From: Anaerolineales bacterium UBA5195
Lineage (GTDB): Bacteria; Chloroflexota; Anaerolineae; Anaerolineales; Villigracilaceae
DNA: 64,000 bases
Assembly: GCA_002412925.1 (NCBI GenBank)
Contig: DHVZ01000011.1
Coordinates: 225,228 to 289,227, forward strand
Reading direction: 5' to 3'
How positions within the stretch are numbered: the stretch's first letter is position 1; every line of letters begins with the position of its first letter. The notes under the pieces were generated by a model. The model had not been told where the DNA came from, did no database searches, and was given only the letters and a program-made list of their open reading frames with translations. This document shows, piece by piece, positions 56,712 through 64,000 of the stretch. A program made the position numbers and the translations under genes.

Positions 56712-59009
56712 ATGAAAAACAAAGTTTTTATCGTTGTTGTGATTCTAATTTTATTGTCGATCAATCCGTTAAAAGTGTCGGCCCAGGTGTCTACACCTAC
56801 TCCTACGCCGACTATTACTCCTGTCGTAGCTGAGACAGTAACTGTTGTTGATAACAAAGCTTCTGTGACATTTGCGCAACTGCGCTTTCGAGACGATACA
56901 TTGACCAGCCCACTTGATTCCACCCGGGTTCTTTTCAGCCTTCCGCCAAACTGGCGACTGGTTTCGGGTGGGGAAGTTGAAATTAACTATGATGTTCTTT
57001 TTAGTGGGCCGGATGTTGCTAAAATATTCGATGGCATGAATCCCTTTGGCGGCTCCCTGTCAGTTGTTTACAATCAACAGATCATTGGCAACATTCCTCT
57101 TGACAAAGCTGGAAGCCATACAATCCGTTTCCAGATCCCACCTGAGGCGCTTAATTCTGCGCGTGAAGATGGTCGACATCAATTGACAATTTTTCTGGAT
57201 GCCCAATTCAGTTGTACTTATGATATTCGCGCGAGTGTTGTGATTAAGTCCACATCCAGTTTTAACCTTCCATTTGAGATTTCGCCGCCTGTTTTAGACC
57301 TTTCAAAACTGCCTGCACCCTTCTATTTGCAAAATGCCCTGATCCCCGATAGGACTCTGCTCGTGATTCCAGATGAGCCCAGTTTGGATGAACTTCGAGC
57401 AGCGTTGAATATCATGGCAGGGTTTGGTTCTTTGGTTGGCACAGATTTCAAATTTGAGATAGTAAATATTGGTTCATTATCTAATGAGGATCTGGCCTCC
57501 AGTAACTTAATCTTTGCAGGAAAACCCAATCAATTACCCCTGCTTGCTAAAGTTTACTTTCCGACATCTGTAGTAAATGGGGAGTTTGTGAACCTGCCAG
57601 CTGCTTCCGCAAATGATGGTGTGTTGGAAATGGCGATTTCCCCCTGGAATCAGAATAAAGTTGTTTTGCTCGTGAGCGGAAATTCGGATGAAGCCGTCTC
57701 TAAGGCCGCCACTGCGGTTAGCTCCGGCAAGATTTTTATCTACAATGATCCGGCTGTTTCTTACGTTAGCGATGTCAAATTACTCAATGATGCTATTCCG
57801 GTAGTTGAAGATTTTAACTTTAAAAATTTAGGATATACGACTCAAACCATCTCTGGGATTGGTTTAATTAGTGCTGAATATGCCTTTGACGCCGCCAAGG
57901 AACAGGTCGCAACGAAAGACGGATACTTCGATTTGGCTTTTTACAATTCCGGCTTGTTGGACTATGGCGCGTCATCCTTGACTGTCAGCTTGAATGACCA
58001 GATCATAAATGGCACTGCCTTCAGCAAGGAAACGGAAAAATTAACAACGTTGCGAATTGATATTCCAACCGGGTTGATCCGCTATGGACAAAATCGGCTT
58101 ATGGTCAGCAGCAGGATGTTGACTAGTATTTCATGCGATACGACAGGGTTTTCCAATCCATGGTTGGTTGTTTCTGATCAATCAAAAATCCACTTGCCAG
58201 CCACTGCCATGGAAACATCTTTGGGCAGGTCTATTCTGGATCTAAAATCGTATCCGAGCCTTTTCTTGACCCATAGCGATCTCGGTGATGTTGCTTTCAT
58301 TCTGCCAAAGTCAGCCCCTGATAGTTTGAGGATTGCCGGTAAACTCGCTTATGACTACGGTAAAACGGTCACGCCTCTCATCCCTAACCTTGCGGCGGCT
58401 TATGCGGATGATATTCCCGATGAAATACGAAATGGCAGGTCATTGATTGTTATTGGCAAGGCAAATGCTCTCCCCTTGTTGACTGAAATCAATGATCGAC
58501 TTCCTGCTCCATTTAATCTTGATGATAACACTGCCAGCGAAGGCAATATGCAAGTCACTTATCGTATTCCTGCGGGTGTAAGCGTTGGTTATGTAGAATT
58601 ACTTTATTCCCCCTATAATTTTGAAAAGACCATGCTGATAGTATCTGGTAATACCGATGAAGGATTGGTCATGGCCGGAAACGCCCTCCTACAAGCCGAC
58701 TTAAAAAACCAGTTGGCCGGTCTGTTTGCGATTACCAATGGGACTCAAGTTGCAAGCAACAGTGCCGTACAAAACTTTTCAGCGGTGGGAAAGATTGTGC
58801 CAAATGCAGAGCCAGCCATTAACACACCTATTTTGCCGAGGCGTGGAACCAACGATAAACTCCCGTCTCCTGGTTGGCTAATCCCGCTAATTGTTATCTC
58901 AGCCTCGATAATTGTACTGGTGTTGGGCTACATCATTGGTAGCGCTATTTTGCGGAGGCGTTCAAGCAAGACTGTTGATGTTTTTGCAGAAAAAGGTCGC
59001 GTGGATTGA
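56712..59009 (+). CDS. BcsB-like cellulose synthase regulatory subunit family protein
   Basis: Protein of 765 aa: signal peptide (residues 4-24), Thr/Pro linker, two repeats of a jelly-roll plus flavodoxin-like unit (FDGMNPFGGSLSVVYN, HQLTIFLDAQFSCTYD, LIFAGKPNQLPLL, VLLVSGNSDEAV, later LIVIGKANALPLL, MLIVSGNTDEGLV) and one C-terminal membrane helix (about 722-745). These match BcsB, which guides the nascent polymer out of the synthase. A BcsA with PilZ is not in the window; the GT2 at 53970 is the likely partner. Confidence 0.88.
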   Translation: MKNKVFIVVVILILLSINPLKVSAQVSTPTPTPTITPVVAETVTVVDNKASVTFAQLRFRDDTLTSPLDSTRVLFSLPPNWRLVSGGEVEINYDVLFSGPDVAKIFDGMNPFGGSLSVVYNQQIIGNIPLDKAGSHTIRFQIPPEALNSAREDGRHQLTIFLDAQFSCTYDIRASVVIKSTSSFNLPFEISPPVLDLSKLPAPFYLQNALIPDRTLLVIPDEPSLDELRAALNIMAGFGSLVGTDFKFEIVNIGSLSNEDLASSNLIFAGKPNQLPLLAKVYFPTSVVNGEFVNLPAASANDGVLEMAISPWNQNKVVLLVSGNSDEAVSKAATAVSSGKIFIYNDPAVSYVSDVKLLNDAIPVVEDFNFKNLGYTTQTISGIGLISAEYAFDAAKEQVATKDGYFDLAFYNSGLLDYGASSLTVSLNDQIINGTAFSKETEKLTTLRIDIPTGLIRYGQNRLMVSSRMLTSISCDTTGFSNPWLVVSDQSKIHLPATAMETSLGRSILDLKSYPSLFLTHSDLGDVAFILPKSAPDSLRIAGKLAYDYGKTVTPLIPNLAAAYADDIPDEIRNGRSLIVIGKANALPLLTEINDRLPAPFNLDDNTASEGNMQVTYRIPAGVSVGYVELLYSPYNFEKTMLIVSGNTDEGLVMAGNALLQADLKNQLAGLFAITNGTQVASNSAVQNFSAVGKIVPNAEPAINTPILPRRGTNDKLPSPGWLIPLIVISASIIVLVLGYIIGSAILRRRSSKTVDVFAEKGRVD

Positions 59010-59072
59010 GCCGCAAGCCATTTGTGATGAATTAGGTTTCGTAAAATGATTGCCATCCCGGCTTGATTTCTC

Positions 59073-59108
59073 GAGCGCCGTCCGAGATCCTTATTTCGGA
59101 CGGCGCTC
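59073..59108 (+). terminator. Terminator of the wzz-bcsB operon
   Basis: 13-bp perfect stem GAGCGCCGTCCGA / TCGGACGGCGCTC with a 10-nt loop, followed by TGTCTTT, 64 bp after the bcsB stop. Confidence 0.8.
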
Positions 59109-59429
59109 TGTCTTTAATGGGGACGTTTGCCGGTTCCAGGATGCATTTTCGTATCAACCGGGGTGGCAGGAAACCAAACGCGCCAAAGAGAAGTCGATAG
59201 ACAGCCAAAATAATGGATGCCCCAGGCGATGTACATATCCATGCCCTGTGCGATCTACAGAAGAGGCAGCGTATTTCCCTGGGTGATGAGACTGAAGTAA
59301 TTTATCCGCAACTTGCTTCCCCCAATCCACGGGAAGATCTGCCAGGCCGCGAATGGATGGCGATTATGAATAAAATTGGTCAGCAGCGAATGCGGTGTTT
59401 CAGCGCGACTTTTGGCATTGTCTTGCCGT
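59109..59429. other. Intergenic region between bcsB and the metallo-hydrolase gene
   Basis: A plus-strand frame from 59213 (MDAPGDVHIHALCDLQKRQR) is open but enters the antisense of the metallo-hydrolase and shows no family signature. It may be a decayed gene end. Nothing else is seen. Confidence 0.3.
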
Positions 59430-60071
59430 TCAGAATACCTTTAAAAATGGGTTGGCTTGTTGTTCCTGCCCCACTGTCGTTTCCTCGCCATGCCCAGAGA
59501 GCAGGCGGGTTTCGGGCGGCAGGCTGAAAATCTGTTTTTGGATGCTCTCCACGAGCGTATCCCAATCGCCGCCGGGCAGGTCGGTGCGGCCAACCGAACC
59601 GGCAAAGATCAAATCGCCGCAGAAACAGACATCAGCTTCAGCGCAGTAGAGCACCACATGGCCGGGGGTATGGCCGGGGGTGCAGCGCACTTCGAGGGTA
59701 TTGTTTCCCAGCCGCAGGATCTGGCCGTGCGTAAAGTCGATGGCCGGTTCGGGGCCGGGGTCGATCTTGAAACCAAACAGCGCCGCGCCGCCCGCCGCTT
59801 TCCACAAGTCATGGTCGGCGGGGTGCAGGGCCACCAGCGGGAGCGGGTTGAGCGCATCAGCAATCGCCGCTGCCCCGCCGAGGTGGTCGAAGTGGGCGTG
59901 GGTATACCAGAGATGGGCAATCCGCCAGCCGCGTGGTTTGGCTTCGGCCAGGATCACATCCCCATCCCAGGCCGGGTCGATGACGGCGGCTTCGCCGCTG
60001 GCGCTGTCAGCGATGAGATAGGCATTCGTGCGAACGGGGCCAAGGGGCAGGGTCACAATTTCAAGGGCCAT
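59430..60071 (-). CDS. Metallo-beta-lactamase-fold hydrolase (glyoxalase II-like)
   Basis: Protein of 213 aa with all zinc motifs: THAHFDHLGG, the PGHTPGHV His, FCGDLIFAGSVGRTDLPGGD and the closing LLSGHGEETTVGQEQQANPF. This matches the hydroxyacylglutathione hydrolase-like family of thioester or persulfide hydrolases. No persulfide dioxygenase-type rhodanese fusion is present. The ATG at 60071 is 3 bp after the MFS gene stop, so the two are co-transcribed. Confidence 0.9.
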   Translation of the reverse strand: MALEIVTLPLGPVRTNAYLIADSASGEAAVIDPAWDGDVILAEAKPRGWRIAHLWYTHAHFDHLGGAAAIADALNPLPLVALHPADHDLWKAAGGAALFGFKIDPGPEPAIDFTHGQILRLGNNTLEVRCTPGHTPGHVVLYCAEADVCFCGDLIFAGSVGRTDLPGGDWDTLVESIQKQIFSLPPETRLLSGHGEETTVGQEQQANPFLKVF

Positions 60072-60074
60072 GGG

Positions 60075-61226
60075 TCACTCATGAATCTCAATGATCGGTT
60101 GAAGCTGGTCTTGAATGGGGCGCGGGGCGAGCCTCAGGCTGAGAGAAATCCCCAGAAGAATGGCGACTAGGGCCACCGGGTAGACCAAGGAGGCCTCCCG
60201 CTCGTAAAGGAATCCGGCTGCGATCGGGGCAAGAATCAAGGTCAGGCCAAGGAACGTTTCCGAGATGCCATAAGCCAACCCCATCTGGGATTCATGCACC
60301 AATGGGCGGATTTGGGCCATGAAAAGTGAACGCGCAGCGCGAAAGCCGCCCAGCAGGAAGTAGGAAAGGGCGAACCACCCGTAGCCGTTGGTTTGCCATA
60401 GCAGCAGGCTGTAGATCCCAACGCCAGCCTGCCCGAGGATAAACCCCAGGCGCGCATCCAGCGAGCCGAGCAAAAATGAAAGCGCAGTGTTGCCCGCCCC
60501 GCCAATTGTCCCCAGGAAACCAATTTGCTCCAATGAGAGACTGCGCACTTCTTGCAGGAATTTGGGCGTGAATGGCTGGGGCAGGTAAGTTGCCAGGATG
60601 ATGATAAAACCAAGCCCCAGGAATCCGAGATAGCGCCGATTGGTGAACAAGCTCGGCGGAGGGCTGGTTGGATCATGGTGATCGCGCGGTTGGGGGGCGA
60701 TCAGCAATAAAAAGCAGGTCGAGATCATGAACAAAACCCCGGCCACGTAATAAACACTGCGCAGGCCGTAATGGTCGCCAATCCAGCCGCCGGTGAAGGG
60801 GCCAAGCACCACGCCCAGGTTGAATGTGGCTGAGATGAGCGTGATGGCGCGGCCTACGCTCCAATTGCCGCGCGCGGCGGTGATGTAGCTGTTAAGCGGC
60901 GAAGAAACAAAGGCGGTAAAACCATAGATCAAAAGTCCCACAACAAAGAAAGGCAGGCTGGGCGAGAGCGCCATGATCCAGGTTGCGGTGATGCCGATGA
61001 ACCAGGCGGTGATCAGGAGCGGGCGGCGTCCGAGGCGGTCGGCGAGATACCCGGCTGGGATGTGGGCGATCATCATGGCAAAGCCTGCCGCCCCCAGGAT
61101 ATATCCGATGGTGATGGGGTCGGCTCCCAGTTCCGAAAGGTAAATGGGCTGGAACATAAAAAACATGCCTTCGCCAATGCCCCAGGTGAACAGGGCAATG
61201 GCGATCCAGAGCAGGGATGGATTCAT
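60075..61226 (-). CDS. Major facilitator superfamily transporter
   Basis: Protein of 383 aa with twelve membrane helices and MFS loop motif GYLADRLGRRPLL between helices 2 and 3, plus GVVLGPFTGGWIGDHYG (motif C-like). Drug or metabolite exporter; substrate not predictable. Start overlaps the upstream hydrolase stop by four bases. Confidence 0.88.
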   Translation of the reverse strand: MNPSLLWIAIALFTWGIGEGMFFMFQPIYLSELGADPITIGYILGAAGFAMMIAHIPAGYLADRLGRRPLLITAWFIGITATWIMALSPSLPFFVVGLLIYGFTAFVSSPLNSYITAARGNWSVGRAITLISATFNLGVVLGPFTGGWIGDHYGLRSVYYVAGVLFMISTCFLLLIAPQPRDHHDPTSPPPSLFTNRRYLGFLGLGFIIILATYLPQPFTPKFLQEVRSLSLEQIGFLGTIGGAGNTALSFLLGSLDARLGFILGQAGVGIYSLLLWQTNGYGWFALSYFLLGGFRAARSLFMAQIRPLVHESQMGLAYGISETFLGLTLILAPIAAGFLYEREASLVYPVALVAILLGISLSLRLAPRPIQDQLQPIIEIHE

Positions 61227-62023
61227 TGCGCCTCCACCCGGTGCACAAAATCAGCGGCGGCCTTGAAAACGATTGTACGTTGGGCGTCGCGGGTGATGAC
61301 GTGCCCTGAACCTTCGATCCAGAGCGCTTGTTTATCGGGTGTTCCGAGATGGTCGTAGATTTGCTGCAAACTGTCCTTGACTACATAATTATCATCCCGG
61401 GAGTGAATTAACAGCACCGGTTTCTGGATTTGAGGGAGCGCCGCGTGCATGAGGCCCAACAGTTTGTTCAATTCCCCAACGGCGTGCAGCGGGTTCTGGG
61501 GATAAGAGACATGTTCTTTCCAGGCTTGCTTGTCGAACCAACCCGAGCCGGGTTCTTCGTCACCTTTGGGCATGAATGGGATCATTTTGCTGATCCACTC
61601 AATATGCCGCAGGCGCGGGTCGGGAGGCAGGGCGTAGGGTGTCGACATGACGACCAGCCCTTTAACCGGGAGATAGGCCGATGTGGTCAGGGTCAGGACG
61701 CCGCCCATCGAAAGTCCCATCACATAAACGCTTTTGACTACACCAGAGAGCAGGTGGTAGCCATCCTCGACAGAGGCCAGCCAATCCGTGTAGCTGGAGC
61801 GGATCATGTCTTCGGGGCAGGTGGCGTGGCCGGAGAGGCGGATGCCCAGAACTGTGAAGCCCTGTTGGTGTAGATATTCGCCCATCCAGCGCATTTCCTT
61901 GGGCGCGCCGGTGAAGCCGTGGACAAGTAAAATCCCCGCTTCGGTCGAAGCCGGGAAAAAGAAGGGTTCAGCAGTTGGGATGATCTGGGCCATAGGTTTT
62001 TTATTTGATGGGCGGGAAGCCAT
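61223..62023 (-). CDS. Alpha/beta hydrolase (carboxylesterase / monoacylglycerol lipase-like)
   Basis: Protein of 266 aa. Oxyanion segment LLVHGFTGAPKEMRWMGEYL, nucleophile elbow GLSMGGVL, acid Asp in LIHSRDDNYV and catalytic His in EGSGHVITRD. This order matches thermostable carboxylesterase Est30-like enzymes acting on short acyl esters. The start at 62023 has AGAAGAAT upstream; MAQIIPTAEP at 61993 is also possible. Confidence 0.88.
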   Translation of the reverse strand: MASRPSNKKPMAQIIPTAEPFFFPASTEAGILLVHGFTGAPKEMRWMGEYLHQQGFTVLGIRLSGHATCPEDMIRSSYTDWLASVEDGYHLLSGVVKSVYVMGLSMGGVLTLTTSAYLPVKGLVVMSTPYALPPDPRLRHIEWISKMIPFMPKGDEEPGSGWFDKQAWKEHVSYPQNPLHAVGELNKLLGLMHAALPQIQKPVLLIHSRDDNYVVKDSLQQIYDHLGTPDKQALWIEGSGHVITRDAQRTIVFKAAADFVHRVEAQ

Positions 62024-62228
62024 CTGGTAATTCTTCTGATGAGGTTACTTCCCGGTGATTATACTCTCCTGGATAGACCATCTGGGATACATAATCTCTA
62101 CATATTATCCTTACAAAAATCACACCTTTTCCTTTCCCCAGACTTCTATAATTTGCGTGGTCTTCCCACAGAAATTTTCCAAAGAACCAATTTGTTTTGA
62201 AAATCACCCGCGCTGAAAAGGATAGCAG

Positions 62229-63683
62229 ATGCAAAAATCCAACTCAAACATTCAAGCCAGATTTGCGGTTGTTTTAATTCTTACCACGCTGTTGGTGGGT
62301 TGCTCGACATCGGCTTCAAAGGGAACGAATAGTGTGGGGGTTGTTTCCTCGGTGACGGTGACTGATAAAGTTGAAACCTCGGGCAATTTGAGCGCCGACA
62401 AACTGACGACGCTGAAATGGGGCACCGGCGGGGTGGTGGAGAAAGTCAACGTGGAGGTGGGGGATAAAGTTAAGATGAATGATATTTTGGCTGCCCTGCG
62501 CGTGGATTCGGTCGAGTCTGATATTGCCACCGGGCAATCTGACCTGGCCACCGCCCAGCGCGATCTGCAGGATTTATTGGATTCCAAGACCTCCCTGGCG
62601 GAAGCGCAATTGAACGTAATCAATGCCCGGGCTGATGTGGAAACTGCCCAGAACAACTATGATGCGCTGGCTTATCCGCGCGCATCAGACACCCTGATCA
62701 AGCAGACGCAGGCAAAGATTTGGGCAGCCGAGAAGGCGCTGACGCTGGCTCATAAAGCCTATAAAGAAGTGCAGCATAACCCTGATGGCGACGCGTCCAA
62801 AACAGCGTCATTGCTCAACCTGACAAATGCGCAACTCACGCTCAACGATTTGCGAGCCACCTATAACTGGTATATTGCCAAGCCGACCCAGGCCGATTAT
62901 GACAAGGCCAAGGCGAAATTGGACCTTGCCAGGGCGGCTCTGGAGGATGCCCGGCGAAAACGGGACAATATTAAAGGCGGTGCTGACCCGCTGAAACTGG
63001 CAGCGGCACAGGCCAAGGTCACAGCCGCGCAGGCCACAGTTAACACCATGTATATCATCGCCCCCTTTGATGGCGAAGTGATTTCCGTCCAGGCGGGCGT
63101 TGGCAACTCAGCGGCCAATGGCGATTCTGCGGTGGAATTGGTGGATCGAGATACACTGAAAGTGGAAACGCTGGTGGATGAAACCAGTATCTCCAGTATT
63201 TCTGTAGGAAACCCCGCAGAAATCAGCATGGACTCGCTCCCGGAGACAGTCCTGACCGGAAAAGTGGGTCGGATCAAGCGGATTGGCACGGTCGTAAATG
63301 GCCTGGTTAAATATACAGTAGTTATTTTGATCGACCCCACCGACAAGCCGGTCCTTTTTGGGGGAACGGTCAATGTCACCATCCTGACCGGCGAACCGCA
63401 TTCCATGCTGGCAGTGCCTGTCAACGCTGTCCAGACTGGTACCCAGGGCGAATACGTCATCCTGATTAAGGCAGATGGAAGCACCCAGCGCGTGGTAGTC
63501 GAAAGCGGCGACTTGGTCGATGCACTGGTGACGATCACAGCAGATGGTCAACTCAAGGAAGGCGACAAGCTCCAGATTGGAACGAGCAGTAGCAACAATT
63601 CGACCGGGAATAACCGGAATAATTCCGATCCTGGCGGCGGGATGCCCATGCCCGGCGTGGGTGGAGGGCCTCCCGGTGGATAA
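62229..63683 (+). CDS. Periplasmic-adaptor type efflux protein (HlyD/MacA-like lipoprotein)
   Basis: Protein of 484 aa. Lipoprotein signal TLLVGCSTS (Cys25), lipoyl half-motif VVEKVNVEVGDKVKMNDILAAL, a long alpha-hairpin (about residues 85-255) with repeated AxxxLxxA segments, then lipoyl half two IIAPFDGEVISVQAGVGN and beta-barrel domains. The tail is Asn/Gly/Pro-rich (about 450-484). In bacteria with one membrane such adaptors work with MacB-like ABC transporters, and an ABC ATPase gene follows 1 bp after the stop. Confidence 0.9.
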   Translation: MQKSNSNIQARFAVVLILTTLLVGCSTSASKGTNSVGVVSSVTVTDKVETSGNLSADKLTTLKWGTGGVVEKVNVEVGDKVKMNDILAALRVDSVESDIATGQSDLATAQRDLQDLLDSKTSLAEAQLNVINARADVETAQNNYDALAYPRASDTLIKQTQAKIWAAEKALTLAHKAYKEVQHNPDGDASKTASLLNLTNAQLTLNDLRATYNWYIAKPTQADYDKAKAKLDLARAALEDARRKRDNIKGGADPLKLAAAQAKVTAAQATVNTMYIIAPFDGEVISVQAGVGNSAANGDSAVELVDRDTLKVETLVDETSISSISVGNPAEISMDSLPETVLTGKVGRIKRIGTVVNGLVKYTVVILIDPTDKPVLFGGTVNVTILTGEPHSMLAVPVNAVQTGTQGEYVILIKADGSTQRVVVESGDLVDALVTITADGQLKEGDKLQIGTSSSNNSTGNNRNNSDPGGGMPMPGVGGGPPGG

Positions 63684-63684
63684 A

Positions 63685-64000
63685 ATGACAGGCACGCATT
63701 CGATGATCCAGATCGATGCGCTGACCAAAATCTTCGCGATGGGCGAGAATGAAGTCCGCGCCCTGGATGGGGTCTCGTTTTCCATCGAAAAGGGTGAGAT
63801 GATTGCCATCATGGGGCCGTCCGGCTCCGGGAAAAGCACGCTGATGTCGATTGTGGGCTGCCTGGATGTGCCGACTTCCGGGTCTTATATCCTGGATGAT
63901 AGCGCGGTGGAAAAAATGAACGATGCCCAACTGGCGCAGGTGCGCAGCCGCAAGATAGGTTTTGTCTTCCAGCAGTTTAACCTGCTTTCCCGCACCAGCG
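63685..64000 (+). CDS. ABC transporter ATPase, MacB/LolD type (cut by window end)
   Basis: First 105 residues only. IDALTKIFAMGENEVRALDGVSFSIEKGEMIAIMG, Walker A GPSGSGKST, IVGCLDVPTSGSY, and the Q-loop IGFVFQQFNLLSRTS, all characteristic of MacB/LolD ATPases. The ATG at 63685 follows GGTGGATAAA, 1 bp after the adaptor stop. The permease is expected just beyond the window. Confidence 0.92.
   Translation, partial: MTGTHSMIQIDALTKIFAMGENEVRALDGVSFSIEKGEMIAIMGPSGSGKSTLMSIVGCLDVPTSGSYILDDSAVEKMNDAQLAQVRSRKIGFVFQQFNLLSRTS

Noticed and set aside
59213..59527. Plus-strand frame of 104 codons after the polysaccharide locus
   Set aside because: Its last third is antisense to the metallo-hydrolase and no family is recognisable. 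Noted only as an intergenic region.

Overview
The window reads as a chromosomal segment of a bacterium of the phylum Chloroflexota, most likely class Anaerolineae. This is inferred from family content: multihaem sulfur cytochromes beside YeeE-type transporters, a multiple-monosaccharide ABC importer, RNase Y, a malic enzyme fused to a phosphotransacetylase-like domain, and REP/MITE-like repeats in intergenic DNA. No rRNA, tRNA, CRISPR array, transposase, integrase or prophage gene was seen. Both ends cut a gene (recQ on the left, an ABC ATPase on the right).

Layout. (1) 1-2.9 kb, minus strand: recQ (partial) and a Uup-type ABC-F ATPase. (2) 3.0-14.7 kb: a sulfur/thiol redox region. On the minus strand are two YeeE/YedE sulfur-transport proteins (one fused to a rhodanese-like domain), a seven-haem cytochrome c fused to a cytochrome b, an octahaem tetrathionate-reductase-type cytochrome and an ArsR regulator. 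Plus-strand genes follow: TrmO, a NapH-like ferredoxin membrane protein with a small partner, OsmC and AhpD-like proteins and a single-domain rhodanese, with one minus-strand DUF2892 protein among them. (3) 15.1-16.3 kb: a lone alpha-oxoamine synthase. (4) 16.5-24.7 kb, minus strand: a sugar-uptake and signalling module. It has a REC-HTH-REC response regulator, a lipoprotein made of two tandem sugar-binding domains about 90% identical, a two-cassette ATPase, a permease, and a soluble histidine kinase whose N-terminus is a degenerate copy of the transporter ATPase. (5) 24.9-36.8 kb: housekeeping genes (site-2 protease, YczE-like protein, membrane-anchored subtilase, RlmI, malic enzyme, RecX, RNase Y), with a possible structured RNA ahead of recX. 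(6) 37.4-59.0 kb: a visibly AT-richer exopolysaccharide locus with an initiating phosphoglycosyltransferase, several glycosyltransferases, a GNAT protein, polymerase and flippase, a PMT-like membrane transferase, a deacetylase, a family-2 synthase, and Wzz- and BcsB-like proteins. It is bracketed by two degenerate GGDEF proteins that keep an RxxD motif. (7) 59.4-64.0 kb: metallo-beta-lactamase-fold hydrolase, MFS transporter, alpha/beta hydrolase, then an HlyD-type adaptor with a MacB/LolD-type ATPase.

How genes may work together (inference). The sulfur genes suggest import of a sulfur compound and its reduction with quinol-derived electrons under ArsR control. The sugar module suggests a kinase that reads transporter state through its pseudo-ATPase domain. 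The polysaccharide locus looks like a Wzx/Wzy-type pathway joined to a BcsB/GT2 synthase, perhaps under cyclic-di-GMP control.

Intergenic DNA carries two dispersed families that I do not recognise: an ~111-bp MITE-like palindromic element (about 11 full, deleted or half copies) and an ~95-bp two-hairpin element (3 copies, all facing the same way).
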